From positions 1,860,001 through 1,924,000 of the forward strand of contig NZ_CP069513.1 of the NCBI RefSeq assembly GCF_016889425.1: a stretch of 64,000 nucleotides of DNA, in the 5' to 3' direction. The notes under the pieces were generated by a model. It searched no databases. It had not been told where the DNA came from and worked only from the letters and a program-made list of their open reading frames with translations. Position numbers and translations under genes: made by a program. This DNA comes from Corynebacterium amycolatum. Lineage in GTDB: Bacteria; Actinomycetota; Actinomycetes; Mycobacteriales; Mycobacteriaceae. Of this stretch, positions 1 to 7,847 are shown piece after piece; positions within the stretch are counted from its first letter, which is position 1, and each line of letters opens with the position of its first letter.

Positions 1-1806
1 CACACTTTTTGGCTCGACATGTTGTCGGATGTCGGATTCAATCTCATCAACACTTTTCCATTTGTGATTATCGCGGGCTCTGCACAACCCGTCGCAAGGC
101 TTATTGACTACACCTACGAGAATTCTCGGAAGGTCAATGAGAGAGCGGAGCGTATGCGTGTCCGCGGAGAGGCAATGAGTAGCTTCAACGCCTATGTTCA
201 TGACTATGTATTAGCCGCACTGTCTGCAATTGGTAAGGGCTCTAAGATTGACTTCTCGCTAGACGAGCAGACTGGGCTGTTTTTCTCGCCTCGGCAAACA
301 GTAAGCGGTCGAACTTTTGCGGAGGCTGTACGGGCGCAATTGCTGTCGGTGAGCTCTGACATTTCGGTAACGCTAGATACCAGCGAAGAAGGCGGTCCAG
401 TTCGTCTCCCAGGAGAAGTTGCTAACACGTTCCTATTAGCTGCAACTGAGGTGGCAAATAATGCCAAGCGTCATGCAGGTACCACGGCGGAAAAGAAGTG
501 CCACATTCGTGTTGCCTCTGGCGAGGTCTCCATTGATTTTCGTGATGATGGCAGCGGGTTCGACCCCGAAGGAATTGACCCGCATCGTGCAGGTATTCGA
601 TTAAGTGTTAAAGGTCGAATGGAGGCCCTTCGTGGCGGAGATGCCGACGTTAAATCAAAACCTGGGAAAGGTACTCAGGTTATTCTCAAATGGCACGGTA
701 ATACCTCTCCTGTGGAAGAGGAAGATGTAGTCGATTCCTCGGCTCATACGACATCGCTGTATGACCTCATGGGAATGTCGATTGTTTTTTCCTGGCAGTT
801 CTACGGCGCGATCGTCGGCGTGTTGTTCATGGTCCTAGTCAGTAATGGGCAATTATTTACGACGGCAGGACAAATCAGCCTGGCGTTAGCGATCGGTCTT
901 CTCGGGCTAATTATGTATGGTCGCCATTCGCAATTGCCGTTAAATCGCGCATTTGTAATTGGTGTCGCAATTGTTGTATTAGCTGGGGTTGGGCTTTACC
1001 AGCCCATTCCAAATAATTTGGAATGGTCGTATTTCTGGCACTTTAGCTTAATTTCTTTTGCGTCTGCATTGCTCGCCATCCGCGGCCGACCCTGGGTTGC
1101 ACTGAATTCAGTGCTCGGTGGCGCAATCCTGGTGGAGATACTCAAGTTCTTCCCCTTTGCCCCCTCGGATTCCACCCACATCAGTATCTCTGGAGTCGAC
1201 CTGCTAGTTCGCTCCGTGATGCTGGTCGCTGGAATTTTGACGTCCATCATGGTCCGCTTCTTTATGCGTACCGTTCCGCAGTCTATTCAGGATTATAATC
1301 GTGCGCTGTACACTGCCGGTGCTGCCAAAGAGTACGAAATCAGCAGCCAGAGCAACTACGAATGGCTGCAGCGTCAGGTCGGTCCCATATTTAGCGCCGC
1401 TGCAGTTTTGGATAAACCGACCCCGCGATTGCAGTTGCGTGCGCGTCTCACAGAGCAGCTCCTCCGAGACGTTCTACGTTCGCCGCATCTAAATGTCGGG
1501 TCACTTCACCAAGCTGTTTGGGACGCGCGGGCCAGAGGCGTTCATGTCCGGCTCCTCGATGACCGCAATCACACGCAGGCCGTTTCCGGTAGCACCGATG
1601 TGCGCCGTATTCCGCTTGTCGACGATGATTCCGCGGTGGCTAAGTTGATGCCGAGCTTCCTCGAAACGATCGATAACGCCGAAGAAGGATCGGTAACAAT
1701 TCGTCTATTGCCCCCGGGCAGACGTGCATTTGCATCCATTTCTGATGACAATGGAGTGCAAAGGTTTGATGAAGCCGGTGAGAGGATAGTGATGTCACGT
1801 GACTAG
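1..1806 (+). CDS. Membrane histidine-kinase-like protein, 5' end outside the window
   Basis: The frame is open to base 1 with no stop, so the N-terminus is probably cut off; the first in-window ATG is at 19. Numbering from that Met, a HDxxx-type histidine box (AYVHDYVLAAL, His61) is followed by a HATPase domain with an N-box (EVANNAKRH, 144-152), G1 box (DDGSGFD, 176-182) and a G2-like stretch (KPGKGTQV). About six membrane helices follow (roughly 255-275, 285-300, 311-328, 338-355, 360-380, 393-415). A cytoplasmic tail of about 175 residues then ends the protein. A kinase core before a membrane block is unusual; another membrane block may lie upstream. It overlaps the next gene, a LuxR-type regulator, by 8 bp, so it is most likely that regulator's sensor. 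The signal is unknown. Parts of the gene look AT-richer than the neighbours. Confidence 0.75.
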   Translation, partial: HTFWLDMLSDVGFNLINTFPFVIIAGSAQPVARLIDYTYENSRKVNERAERMRVRGEAMSSFNAYVHDYVLAALSAIGKGSKIDFSLDEQTGLFFSPRQTVSGRTFAEAVRAQLLSVSSDISVTLDTSEEGGPVRLPGEVANTFLLAATEVANNAKRHAGTTAEKKCHIRVASGEVSIDFRDDGSGFDPEGIDPHRAGIRLSVKGRMEALRGGDADVKSKPGKGTQVILKWHGNTSPVEEEDVVDSSAHTTSLYDLMGMSIVFSWQFYGAIVGVLFMVLVSNGQLFTTAGQISLALAIGLLGLIMYGRHSQLPLNRAFVIGVAIVVLAGVGLYQPIPNNLEWSYFWHFSLISFASALLAIRGRPWVALNSVLGGAILVEILKFFPFAPSDSTHISISGVDLLVRSVMLVAGILTSIMVRFFMRTVPQSIQDYNRALYTAGAAKEYEISSQSNYEWLQRQVGPIFSAAAVLDKPTPRLQLRARLTEQLLRDVLRSPHLNVGSLHQAVWDARARGVHVRLLDDRNHTQAVSGSTDVRRIPLVDDDSAVAKLMPSFLETIDNAEEGSVTIRLLPPGRRAFASISDDNGVQRFDEAGERIVMSRD

Positions 1807-2557
1807 GGAAAACATTGCGGGAATGAGCAATGCTTCCATCGACGTCTCGGCTGCAATTGACTCCGACAACATCGGAGATTACAGCGTGCAGTCGGATCGT
1901 TTGCTTCGCGTTGCTGCGATTGATGATCATGCCTTGACTCTGCAGGGGCTCGAAACCCTGCTGTCTGCAGAGCCAGACTTTGAGCTCGTCGGCTGTTATC
2001 AAACTGTGCCGGCACTACTGGCTGATGTGGGCACTGATGATCGCCTGGATGTGGTCGTGCTGGATCTGCGGCTGGCGGATAATTCAGATCCAGCGCAGAA
2101 CGTGCTCTCGCTGGAATTGGTCACCGACCACGTGCTCATTCTCTCGTCAGCTGAAAGCCCATACCTTGTCCGAAAGGCAGTGCGTACCGGAGTGATGGGG
2201 GTTGTTCAGAAATCGGAAACCCCGGAAACAGTCGTGTCTGCAGTACGGCTGGCGGCGCTTGGCAAGGGCGCGCTGACTACGGAATGGGCATCGGTAGTGG
2301 ACTCTGATCCCCTGCTCGATTCTGTCGATTTGTCAGAACGCCAGCGTGAGGTACTGGAGCTCTACGCCTCCGGTGAGTCGACGAAGCGAGTCGCGTCGAT
2401 GACAGGGCTGACACCGAACACCGTGTTGGACTACTTGGGCCGCATTCGAGCCAAGTATGCGGCAGCTGGCCGGGCCGAGAACAGCCTTAACAAGTCGGAG
2501 ATGTATAGGCTCGCCCAGCAGGACGGTTACCTGCCTGGGCCAATGGATCCGTCTTAA
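1799..2557 (+). CDS. LuxR/NarL-family response regulator
   Basis: Two-component response regulator, cytoplasmic, 252 aa from GTG 1799; ATG 1823 is an alternative start and only removes a non-conserved tail. The receiver domain (about 36-155) shows the acidic pair (IDDH, Asp42-43), phospho-acceptor Asp89 (VVVLDLRL) and conserved Lys138 (VQKSE). The C-terminal LuxR-type HTH is about residues 175-222 (LSERQREVLELYASGES, then TPNTVLDYLGRIRAKY). It overlaps the upstream kinase by 8 bp (translational coupling), so it is presumably that kinase's partner. Its TAA stop shares bases with the stop of the convergent ABC-F gene. Target genes cannot be read from this window. Confidence 0.85.
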   Translation: MTRENIAGMSNASIDVSAAIDSDNIGDYSVQSDRLLRVAAIDDHALTLQGLETLLSAEPDFELVGCYQTVPALLADVGTDDRLDVVVLDLRLADNSDPAQNVLSLELVTDHVLILSSAESPYLVRKAVRTGVMGVVQKSETPETVVSAVRLAALGKGALTTEWASVVDSDPLLDSVDLSERQREVLELYASGESTKRVASMTGLTPNTVLDYLGRIRAKYAAAGRAENSLNKSEMYRLAQQDGYLPGPMDPS

Positions 2558-4185
2558 GCCAGCTCGACGATTTCCATGTAGTCGTCACTCCAGAGGTCTT
2601 CCGTGCCGTCGGGAAGCACGATGACGCGCTCGGGCTCTAACGCCTTGACCGCACCTGGATCGTGGGTAACCAGTACGACGGCCCCGGTGTATGTACGCAG
2701 TGCGTCGAGCACCTGTTCGCGGGACTGAGGGTCGAGGTTGTTAGTGGGCTCGTCGAGAAGCAGGACGTTTGCGCGGGAGCTAACCAGCGTCGCCAGCGCT
2801 AGACGTGTCTTCTCACCACCGGAGAGGGTACCCGCTGGCTGCTGCAGCTTATCGCCGGAGAACATAAAGGCACCGAGTAGGCTCCGCAGTTCCGGCTCGT
2901 TGACGTCAGGGCAGGCGTAGACGGTGTTTTCCCAGACAGTCTTGTCCGGGTCAATCGTGTCATGTTCCTGGGCGAAGTAGCCGATGCGCAGGCCGTGGCC
3001 GGAGACGATGCCGCCTTCGCCATCGGTGCGCTCCACACCGGCGAGTAGCTTCAGTAGCGTCGTCTTACCAGCACCGTTGAAACCGAGGACAACCACGCGG
3101 GAACCCTTGTCAATCGCAAGATCCACACCGGCGAAGACTTCCAACGAGCCATACATCTTGGTCAGTCCCGTGGCGTTGAGTGGAGTCTTGCCACAGGGCG
3201 CCGGCTCTGGGAAGGAAATGTGGGCGACCTTGTCCTCGACGCGGACCTCGTCGAGACTATCCATCATACGCTCAGCACGAGCCACCATCTGCTTGGCCGC
3301 ACGGGCTTTCGTCGCCTTCGCACCTAGCTTCTCGGCCTGCTTGCGCAGTGCGCTGGCCTTCTTCTCCGCGTTAGCGAACTCGCGGCGACGTCGAGCCTCA
3401 TCGGTCGCGCGTGCCGACAGGTAGTTCTTCCAGCCCATGTTGTACACATCAGCTTCGGCGCGCACCGCGTCGAGGAACCAGACTTTGTTACACACGGCCT
3501 CGAGCAGCTCGACATCGTGCGAGATCATAATCAAGCCGCCCTCATGCTTGCTGAGGAATTCGCGGAGCCAGGTAATCGAATCCGCATCGAGGTGGTTCGT
3601 CGGCTCGTCGAGAAGCAGTGTCGTGGCGGACTTGCCTGAGCCTTCGGTAGCGGCGAAGAGAATCTGAGCAAGTTCGACACGGCGGCGCTGACCACCCGAG
3701 AGCGTCTTCAGAGGCTGGTCGAGTACGCGCTCCGGCAACCCCAGCGCGTCGCAAATGCGGGCTGCCTCAGCGTTCGCCTCGTAGCCGCCGAGATCGTGGT
3801 AGCGCTCCTCGAGACGCGAAAACTTCCGAATCGCCGCATCGCGCTTCGTGTCAGTGGTCGCGGTCTCCATGATCTCCTGCTGGCGATCCATGCTCCGGCG
3901 GATTTGGTCAAGGCCTCGCGCCGACAGCACACGGTCGCGGGCGGAGATGTCGATGTTGCCTTCGCGTGAGTCCTGTGGCAGGTAACCAATCGAGCCAGAG
4001 CGCACCACGGAGCCACCGTAGGGCTCAGTTTCGCCGGAGAGGATACGCATAGTCGTCGTTTTGCCAGCACCATTTCGCCCGACGAGTCCAATCCGGTCTC
4101 CCGGCTGGACGCGCAGCTGCTCACCCGGCGCAGTGAGCAGGGTACGGGCGCCGACTCGGACTTCAAGGTCATGGGTCACAATCAC
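2554..4185 (-). CDS. ABC-F family ATPase (two ABC domains, no membrane part)
   Basis: 543 aa with two ATP-binding cassettes in tandem: Walker A GRNGAGKT (36-43), signature LSGGQ (162-166) and DEPTNHLD (193-200); then a charged helical linker (about 260-320); then Walker A GFNGAGKT (368-375), LSGGE (454-458) and DEPTNNLD (478-485). There are no membrane segments. This is the ABC-F layout, whose characterised members act on the ribosome (translation factors or ribosome-protection proteins). A role in resistance or in translation cannot be separated here. The start is GTG 4185, with no Shine-Dalgarno sequence and a -10-like box 8 nt upstream, suggesting a leaderless transcript. The 3' end overlaps the response regulator gene tail to tail. 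Confidence 0.9.
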   Translation of the reverse strand: MIVTHDLEVRVGARTLLTAPGEQLRVQPGDRIGLVGRNGAGKTTTMRILSGETEPYGGSVVRSGSIGYLPQDSREGNIDISARDRVLSARGLDQIRRSMDRQQEIMETATTDTKRDAAIRKFSRLEERYHDLGGYEANAEAARICDALGLPERVLDQPLKTLSGGQRRRVELAQILFAATEGSGKSATTLLLDEPTNHLDADSITWLREFLSKHEGGLIMISHDVELLEAVCNKVWFLDAVRAEADVYNMGWKNYLSARATDEARRRREFANAEKKASALRKQAEKLGAKATKARAAKQMVARAERMMDSLDEVRVEDKVAHISFPEPAPCGKTPLNATGLTKMYGSLEVFAGVDLAIDKGSRVVVLGFNGAGKTTLLKLLAGVERTDGEGGIVSGHGLRIGYFAQEHDTIDPDKTVWENTVYACPDVNEPELRSLLGAFMFSGDKLQQPAGTLSGGEKTRLALATLVSSRANVLLLDEPTNNLDPQSREQVLDALRTYTGAVVLVTHDPGAVKALEPERVIVLPDGTEDLWSDDYMEIVELA

Positions 4186-4192
4186 GAACGAG

Positions 4193-4198
4193 TAGCCT
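4193..4198 (+). promoter_or_regulatory. -10 box of the 4206 gene (leaderless type)
   Basis: TAGCCT lies 7 nt before the ATG at 4206. No Shine-Dalgarno sequence fits in that space, so transcription probably starts at or next to the start codon. The box overlaps the opposite-strand -10 of the ABC-F gene by 5 bp. Confidence 0.5.
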
Positions 4199-4199
4199 A
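4194..4199 (-). promoter_or_regulatory. -10 box of the ABC-F gene (leaderless type)
   Basis: Read on the minus strand this is TAGGCT, 8 nt before GTG 4185. It is the near mirror image of the plus-strand box; together they form GTAGCCTAC, which presents a -10-like sequence in both directions. Confidence 0.5.
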
Positions 4200-4205
4200 C
4201 CAGTT

Positions 4206-5414
4206 ATGACTTCATTTCCCGTGACCGCCTCCGTCGTCGGCCTCGGGCCCGCCGGAAGAATCGCCGCCCACCGCGCATCCGCTCGCGGCTGGGATGTCAC
4301 CGCTTACGACCCCGCCGGTGGCACACTGCCCTCGACGATTGGTCTCTGGTGCGACCAACTCCCCGACTGGTTGCCCAGCGATTTCCTCGCCGCCACTTTT
4401 CAACCCAGCGTCATTCTTGTCGACGGCACCGAACGTCAGCTCACCCGCACGTACGGCGTTGTTAACAACGACTGCCTGCAAAAACTTGGCGGTTTCCGCA
4501 TCGAACGCCGCTCGCTCACCGATTCCGAATCCACGGGTGCTGACATCACGATTGTCACCACCGGGCGCGCACACGCCGCAGTCGGGCGAGGTGGGCAGGT
4601 ACGGCAGCTCGCCATCGGGCACATCTTTTCGCTTGACGACGTCCCTAGCGCCCACCGCCGCGCAGTCCTCATGGACTTCACTCCAGCAGACCTGAATGCC
4701 CCAGAGACAGAGCCGGCTAGTTTCTCCTATCGCATTTTCTTGGATGACAGGACCTTCCTCATTGAAGAGACCATTCTCGCTACTCCGACTCCTATGGTTG
4801 CCGGGCATCTCGACGAAACCGGTGCGGCAGTCGGCACCGGCGGTAAGGCCGATGACTCCGTACTTCTAGAGCTGTTGCGGAGACGCCAAAAAGCACGGTT
4901 GAAGTCCCTGGAGCTCTCGGAAGATCTGGCCATTGACGAAGAAGTGGTGTCCTTTCCCCTACTGGCAAACTTTCCCTCTCGCCGCGGTGCCTTGACGCAC
5001 AACGGACCATCCATGGGCACCCTCTTCGGCTTTGCAGGCGGTTGGATGCATCCTGCCACTGGTTACTCGGTGGAGTCGGTTATCGAAGATGTCGACCGTT
5101 TCTTGGCCGATATGGAAAAGAAGGGAAGCCGGTCGCTGGGGACGTCGTTAAGCATGCGATTGCAGCGATGGCTACGCGAACGTGGACTCGCGGCGTTGCT
5201 GGGGTTCGATGCACGACAGACGGGTGCGTTTTTTCGGGCGTTCTTTTCGTTGCCGGAGAAGGACGTGTTTGCCTATTTGATAGGGACATCCCCACTGACG
5301 ACGCTTCGCGCTATGGCGAAAGTGGCAGTGCCTTTGCTGAAAAAGAGTCCGCGAACGTGCGGAAAGCTCATCGCAGGGTTTATGCGGGGACCTGGGAGAT
5401 GGAGAAATCGTTGA
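4206..5414 (+). CDS. Lycopene-cyclase-like FAD-dependent enzyme
   Basis: 402 aa. An N-terminal dinucleotide-binding fold (GLGPAG, 12-17, with acidic Asp35 at the end of strand 2) is followed by features I associate with the CrtY/CrtL lycopene beta-cyclase family: FSYRIFLDD...FLIEET (173-189), GGWMHPATGYSV (278-289) and a C-terminal FFRAFFSLP segment. These enzymes cyclise the ends of lycopene at the membrane. No other carotenoid genes (crtE, crtB, crtI) are within the window, and corynebacterial C50 carotenoid pathways usually use the unrelated small CrtYe/Yf cyclases, so the substrate is open. Length fits the family. It is probably monocistronic, divergent from the ABC-F gene with a shared promoter core. 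Confidence 0.7.
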   Translation: MTSFPVTASVVGLGPAGRIAAHRASARGWDVTAYDPAGGTLPSTIGLWCDQLPDWLPSDFLAATFQPSVILVDGTERQLTRTYGVVNNDCLQKLGGFRIERRSLTDSESTGADITIVTTGRAHAAVGRGGQVRQLAIGHIFSLDDVPSAHRRAVLMDFTPADLNAPETEPASFSYRIFLDDRTFLIEETILATPTPMVAGHLDETGAAVGTGGKADDSVLLELLRRRQKARLKSLELSEDLAIDEEVVSFPLLANFPSRRGALTHNGPSMGTLFGFAGGWMHPATGYSVESVIEDVDRFLADMEKKGSRSLGTSLSMRLQRWLRERGLAALLGFDARQTGAFFRAFFSLPEKDVFAYLIGTSPLTTLRAMAKVAVPLLKKSPRTCGKLIAGFMRGPGRWRNR

Positions 5415-5500
5415 CGGGAAGCATATACATCAGCCGATTTGTGGGGTGATACCAACAATTAAAGCGGTGTGGTTTTTGCATTCACCGGAGTGGAAACGCT

Positions 5501-5506
5501 TATGAT
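5501..5506 (+). promoter_or_regulatory. -10 box of the lysP-like gene (leaderless type)
   Basis: TATGAT lies 6 nt before ATG 5513 and matches TATAAT at five of six positions. No Shine-Dalgarno sequence is present between box and start, so the mRNA is probably leaderless. A TTGCAT at 5476-5481 is a possible -35 with a long spacer. Confidence 0.55.
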
Positions 5507-5512
5507 AAGTGA

Positions 5513-6976
5513 ATGACTTCGACGCAATCTGAGGAGAATTCCTCACACAACCATAAGCTTCAGCGCAGGCTGAGAGCTCGCCACCTGAACATGATTGCCA
5601 TTGGCGGTGCCATTGGCACGGGCCTGTTTGTTGCCTCCGGTGCGACCATTTCGCAGGCCGGTCCAGGCGGTGCGCTCATCGCTTACGCCCTTATCGGCAT
5701 CATGGTGTGGCTGGTTATGCAGTCTCTCGGCGAGATGGCCGCCTACCTGCCAGTGCCCGGTTCCTTCCAGGAGTACGGTCGCCGATACGTCTCAGAATCC
5801 TTCGGCTTTGCCATGGGCTGGAACTACTGGTTTAATTGGGCGATTACTGTGGCCGCAGAGCTCGTCGCTGCTGCACTGGTGATGCGCTATTGGTTCCCGG
5901 ATGTGCCTTCAATCGTCTGGTCCGCGCTCTTCCTCGCGATTCTATTCGGGCTGAATGCCCTGTCCGCACGTGCATTCGGCGAGGGTGAGTTCTGGTTTGC
6001 GACCATCAAGGTCATTACCGTTATCGTCTTCCTCGTTCTTGGTGTCGGCATGATTTTCGGCATCTTGGGTGGGTCCTCCCCCGGCTTTGAAAACTGGACC
6101 ACGGGCGATGCCCCATTCGTCAACGGCGGAATGGGACTGCTGGCCGTTTTCGTCGTAGCCGGCTATTCCTTCCAGGGCACCGAGATGGTTGGTGTAGCAG
6201 CAGGTGAGGCTGAGGATCCTGAGCGCACCATTCCCCGCGCGATTCGCACTATCTTCTGGCGTATTCTGCTGTTCTACATCGGTGCCATCGCTGTTATTGG
6301 TTTCCTTATTGCGTACACTGACCCGAATCTTCTGAACGCGGCTGAGGACAACATTTCCATTTCACCGTTCACTCTGGTCTTTGAACGCGCAGGTATCGCG
6401 ATTGCCGCTGGCCTGATGAACGCCGTCATTCTGACTTCGGTGTTGTCTGCGGGTAACTCCGGTATGTATGTATCCACTCGTATGCTGTTTTCCCTGGCTC
6501 GCCATGGACAGGCTCCGCGTTACTTCGGCAAGCTTTCCGGGCACGGCGTTCCGCTGCGCGCTCTGATCGCCACCGCTGTCATCGGTATGGCTGGCTTCAT
6601 TACTTCATTGGTAGGCGATGGTGCGGCGTACACCTTCTTGCTGACGCTCTCTGCGCTCGCGGGTTTTATCACCTGGTTTGGTATCTCTTTCAGCCACTAC
6701 CGCTTCCGCAAGTGTCTGAAGACCCAGAATATCCCGTTGGATTCGCTTCCCTACAAGGCGAACTTTTTCCCCGCAGGTGCTGTGCTGGCACTGATTATGT
6801 GCTTCTTTGTGGTGGCCGGACAGGCACTTGACCCGATTCGCACTGGCGAGAATATCTTCGCTATCCTCACTCCGTACCTGGGTATTCCGGTCTTCGTCCT
6901 GCTGTGGTTCATCCATAAGAAGGCAACGGGCTCTAAGCTCGTTGACCCGGCCACCGCAGACATGAGTCGCGAATAG
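5513..6976 (+). CDS. lysP: Amino-acid permease, LysP-type (APC family)
   Basis: 487 aa, about 12 membrane helices, cytoplasmic membrane, proton-coupled amino-acid uptake. It follows the Escherichia coli lysine permease closely as I remember it: IGTGLFVASGATISQAGPGG near the N-terminus, GFAMGWNYWFNWAITVA, YSFQGTEMVGVAAGEAEDPE, VLSAGNSGMYVSTRM and ISHYRFRKC. Lysine is therefore the likeliest substrate, but aromatic or other basic amino acids cannot be excluded within this family. ATG 5513 is preceded by a good -10 box and no Shine-Dalgarno sequence. It is a single gene, closed by the terminator at 7060-7106. Confidence 0.75.
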   Translation: MTSTQSEENSSHNHKLQRRLRARHLNMIAIGGAIGTGLFVASGATISQAGPGGALIAYALIGIMVWLVMQSLGEMAAYLPVPGSFQEYGRRYVSESFGFAMGWNYWFNWAITVAAELVAAALVMRYWFPDVPSIVWSALFLAILFGLNALSARAFGEGEFWFATIKVITVIVFLVLGVGMIFGILGGSSPGFENWTTGDAPFVNGGMGLLAVFVVAGYSFQGTEMVGVAAGEAEDPERTIPRAIRTIFWRILLFYIGAIAVIGFLIAYTDPNLLNAAEDNISISPFTLVFERAGIAIAAGLMNAVILTSVLSAGNSGMYVSTRMLFSLARHGQAPRYFGKLSGHGVPLRALIATAVIGMAGFITSLVGDGAAYTFLLTLSALAGFITWFGISFSHYRFRKCLKTQNIPLDSLPYKANFFPAGAVLALIMCFFVVAGQALDPIRTGENIFAILTPYLGIPVFVLLWFIHKKATGSKLVDPATADMSRE

Positions 6977-7059
6977 CTGCGAATGGCTGTGAATAGCTGT
7001 GAATAGCTAATGCATCTCGCATCGAACTCTCACGACTCGGATTAGCAGTCGAAGACAAT

Positions 7060-7106
7060 AGCGACCCCGCTTGGCACTCTTTTAGCGCCAGGTGGGGTCG
7101 CTTTTT
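7060..7106 (+). terminator. Intrinsic terminator after lysP
   Basis: Arms AGCGACCCC (7060-7068) and GGGGTCGCT (7094-7102), with an inner TGGC/GCCA, close a hairpin followed by a T5 run. It sits 83 bp after the permease stop. Confidence 0.8.
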
Positions 7107-7155
7107 AACTCTAAATCGGACAACCCTAAAAAATTATGGGCCGCACGTGAGAATA

Positions 7156-7285
7156 CGGGCTGCAAATGTGAAACTGTGCGAGTTTATGACGCTTTCAGAT
7201 CATTTTTCGGGCCATTTTTGACATAAATGCAGTCAGTAACTCTCATCGCCCTACCGATGCCAGCCATAAACGTAGTCAGTAACTC
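7156..7285 (-). repeat. Intergenic repeat, copy A (long form)
   Basis: The core, 7156-7242, is an approximately 87-bp unit. Read on the minus strand it begins GAGTTACTGACTGC and ends TTTCACATTTGCAGCCCG, and is clearly homologous to copies at 18876-18963 and 23749-23834. This copy is extended to 7285 by a further 43 bp that ends in a second copy of the 12-bp terminal motif AGTCAGTAACTC (7274-7285; first copy 7231-7242). Part of the extension (TTTATGGCTGGC on the minus strand) is also present next to copy C. No ORF is evident. The 406-bp gap between lysP and sufT holds only this repeat and two terminators. Confidence 0.85.
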
Positions 7286-7296
7286 AAAAACAAACG

Positions 7297-7345
7297 AAAA
7301 AGTGCCTAGCTGAACGAGCCAGGAGCTCGTCGCCAAGCACTTTTT
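7297..7345. terminator. Bidirectional terminator at the end of the suf operon
   Basis: AAAAAGTGC (7297-7305) pairs with GCACTTTTT (7337-7345), with an inner ACGAGC/GCTCGT stem (7314-7319, 7325-7330). The A and T runs on both sides allow use from either strand. It closes the suf operon from the minus strand, 37 bp past sufT. Confidence 0.8.
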
Positions 7346-7382
7346 ACGTAGCGGTGCACTCATCACCGCTGTCACTGATCGT

Positions 7383-7847
7383 CTAGACCGAGAAGCCGAG
7401 AGCGCGCATCTGCTCGCGGCCTTCCTCGGTAATCATGTGCGGGCCCCATGCCGGGGACCAGACCCAGTTGAGGCGGAAGTCGCGGATACCCTCGACCTTC
7501 ATGACCTCAGAGGCAGTCTGGTCGGTGAGCATATCGGTCAGCGGGCAGGCTGGGGACGTGAGAGTCATGAAGATAGCGGCAATGTCGCCTTCTTCTATCC
7601 AGATGTCATAAACCAGGCCCAGGTCCACGACGTTGACTCCGAGTTCTGGGTCAACAACCTCGTACATAGCCTCTTCAACCTGGATGGCGAGCTTGTTATC
7701 GGCTTCGGTCTGCTCCGGTGCCGGCGGGACGGTGATGGACTCGTACGCATCCCCCTCATCGATTGGAGCGCCAGTGGTCATGGTGTCCTCGTCGACAGCG
7801 TCAGGCTGTGCGGGCGAGGTGGCGTCAATAGCGTTTGGTTCAGTCAT
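7383..7847 (-). CDS. sufT: SufT/PaaD-like iron-sulfur assembly factor (DUF59)
   Basis: 154 aa. The C-terminal 100 residues are a MIP18/DUF59 domain: YEVVDPELGVNVVDLGLVYDI and the conserved cysteine in TLTSPACPLTD. The first 50 residues are acidic and look disordered. SufT proteins help mature Fe-S enzymes, apparently as accessory or carrier proteins. It is the last gene of the suf operon; ATG 7847 overlaps the sufU stop by 8 bp (ATGACTGA), and a GAGGAAGG Shine-Dalgarno precedes it. The same gene ends the actinobacterial suf cluster. Confidence 0.85.
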   Translation of the reverse strand: MTEPNAIDATSPAQPDAVDEDTMTTGAPIDEGDAYESITVPPAPEQTEADNKLAIQVEEAMYEVVDPELGVNVVDLGLVYDIWIEEGDIAAIFMTLTSPACPLTDMLTDQTASEVMKVEGIRDFRLNWVWSPAWGPHMITEEGREQMRALGFSV

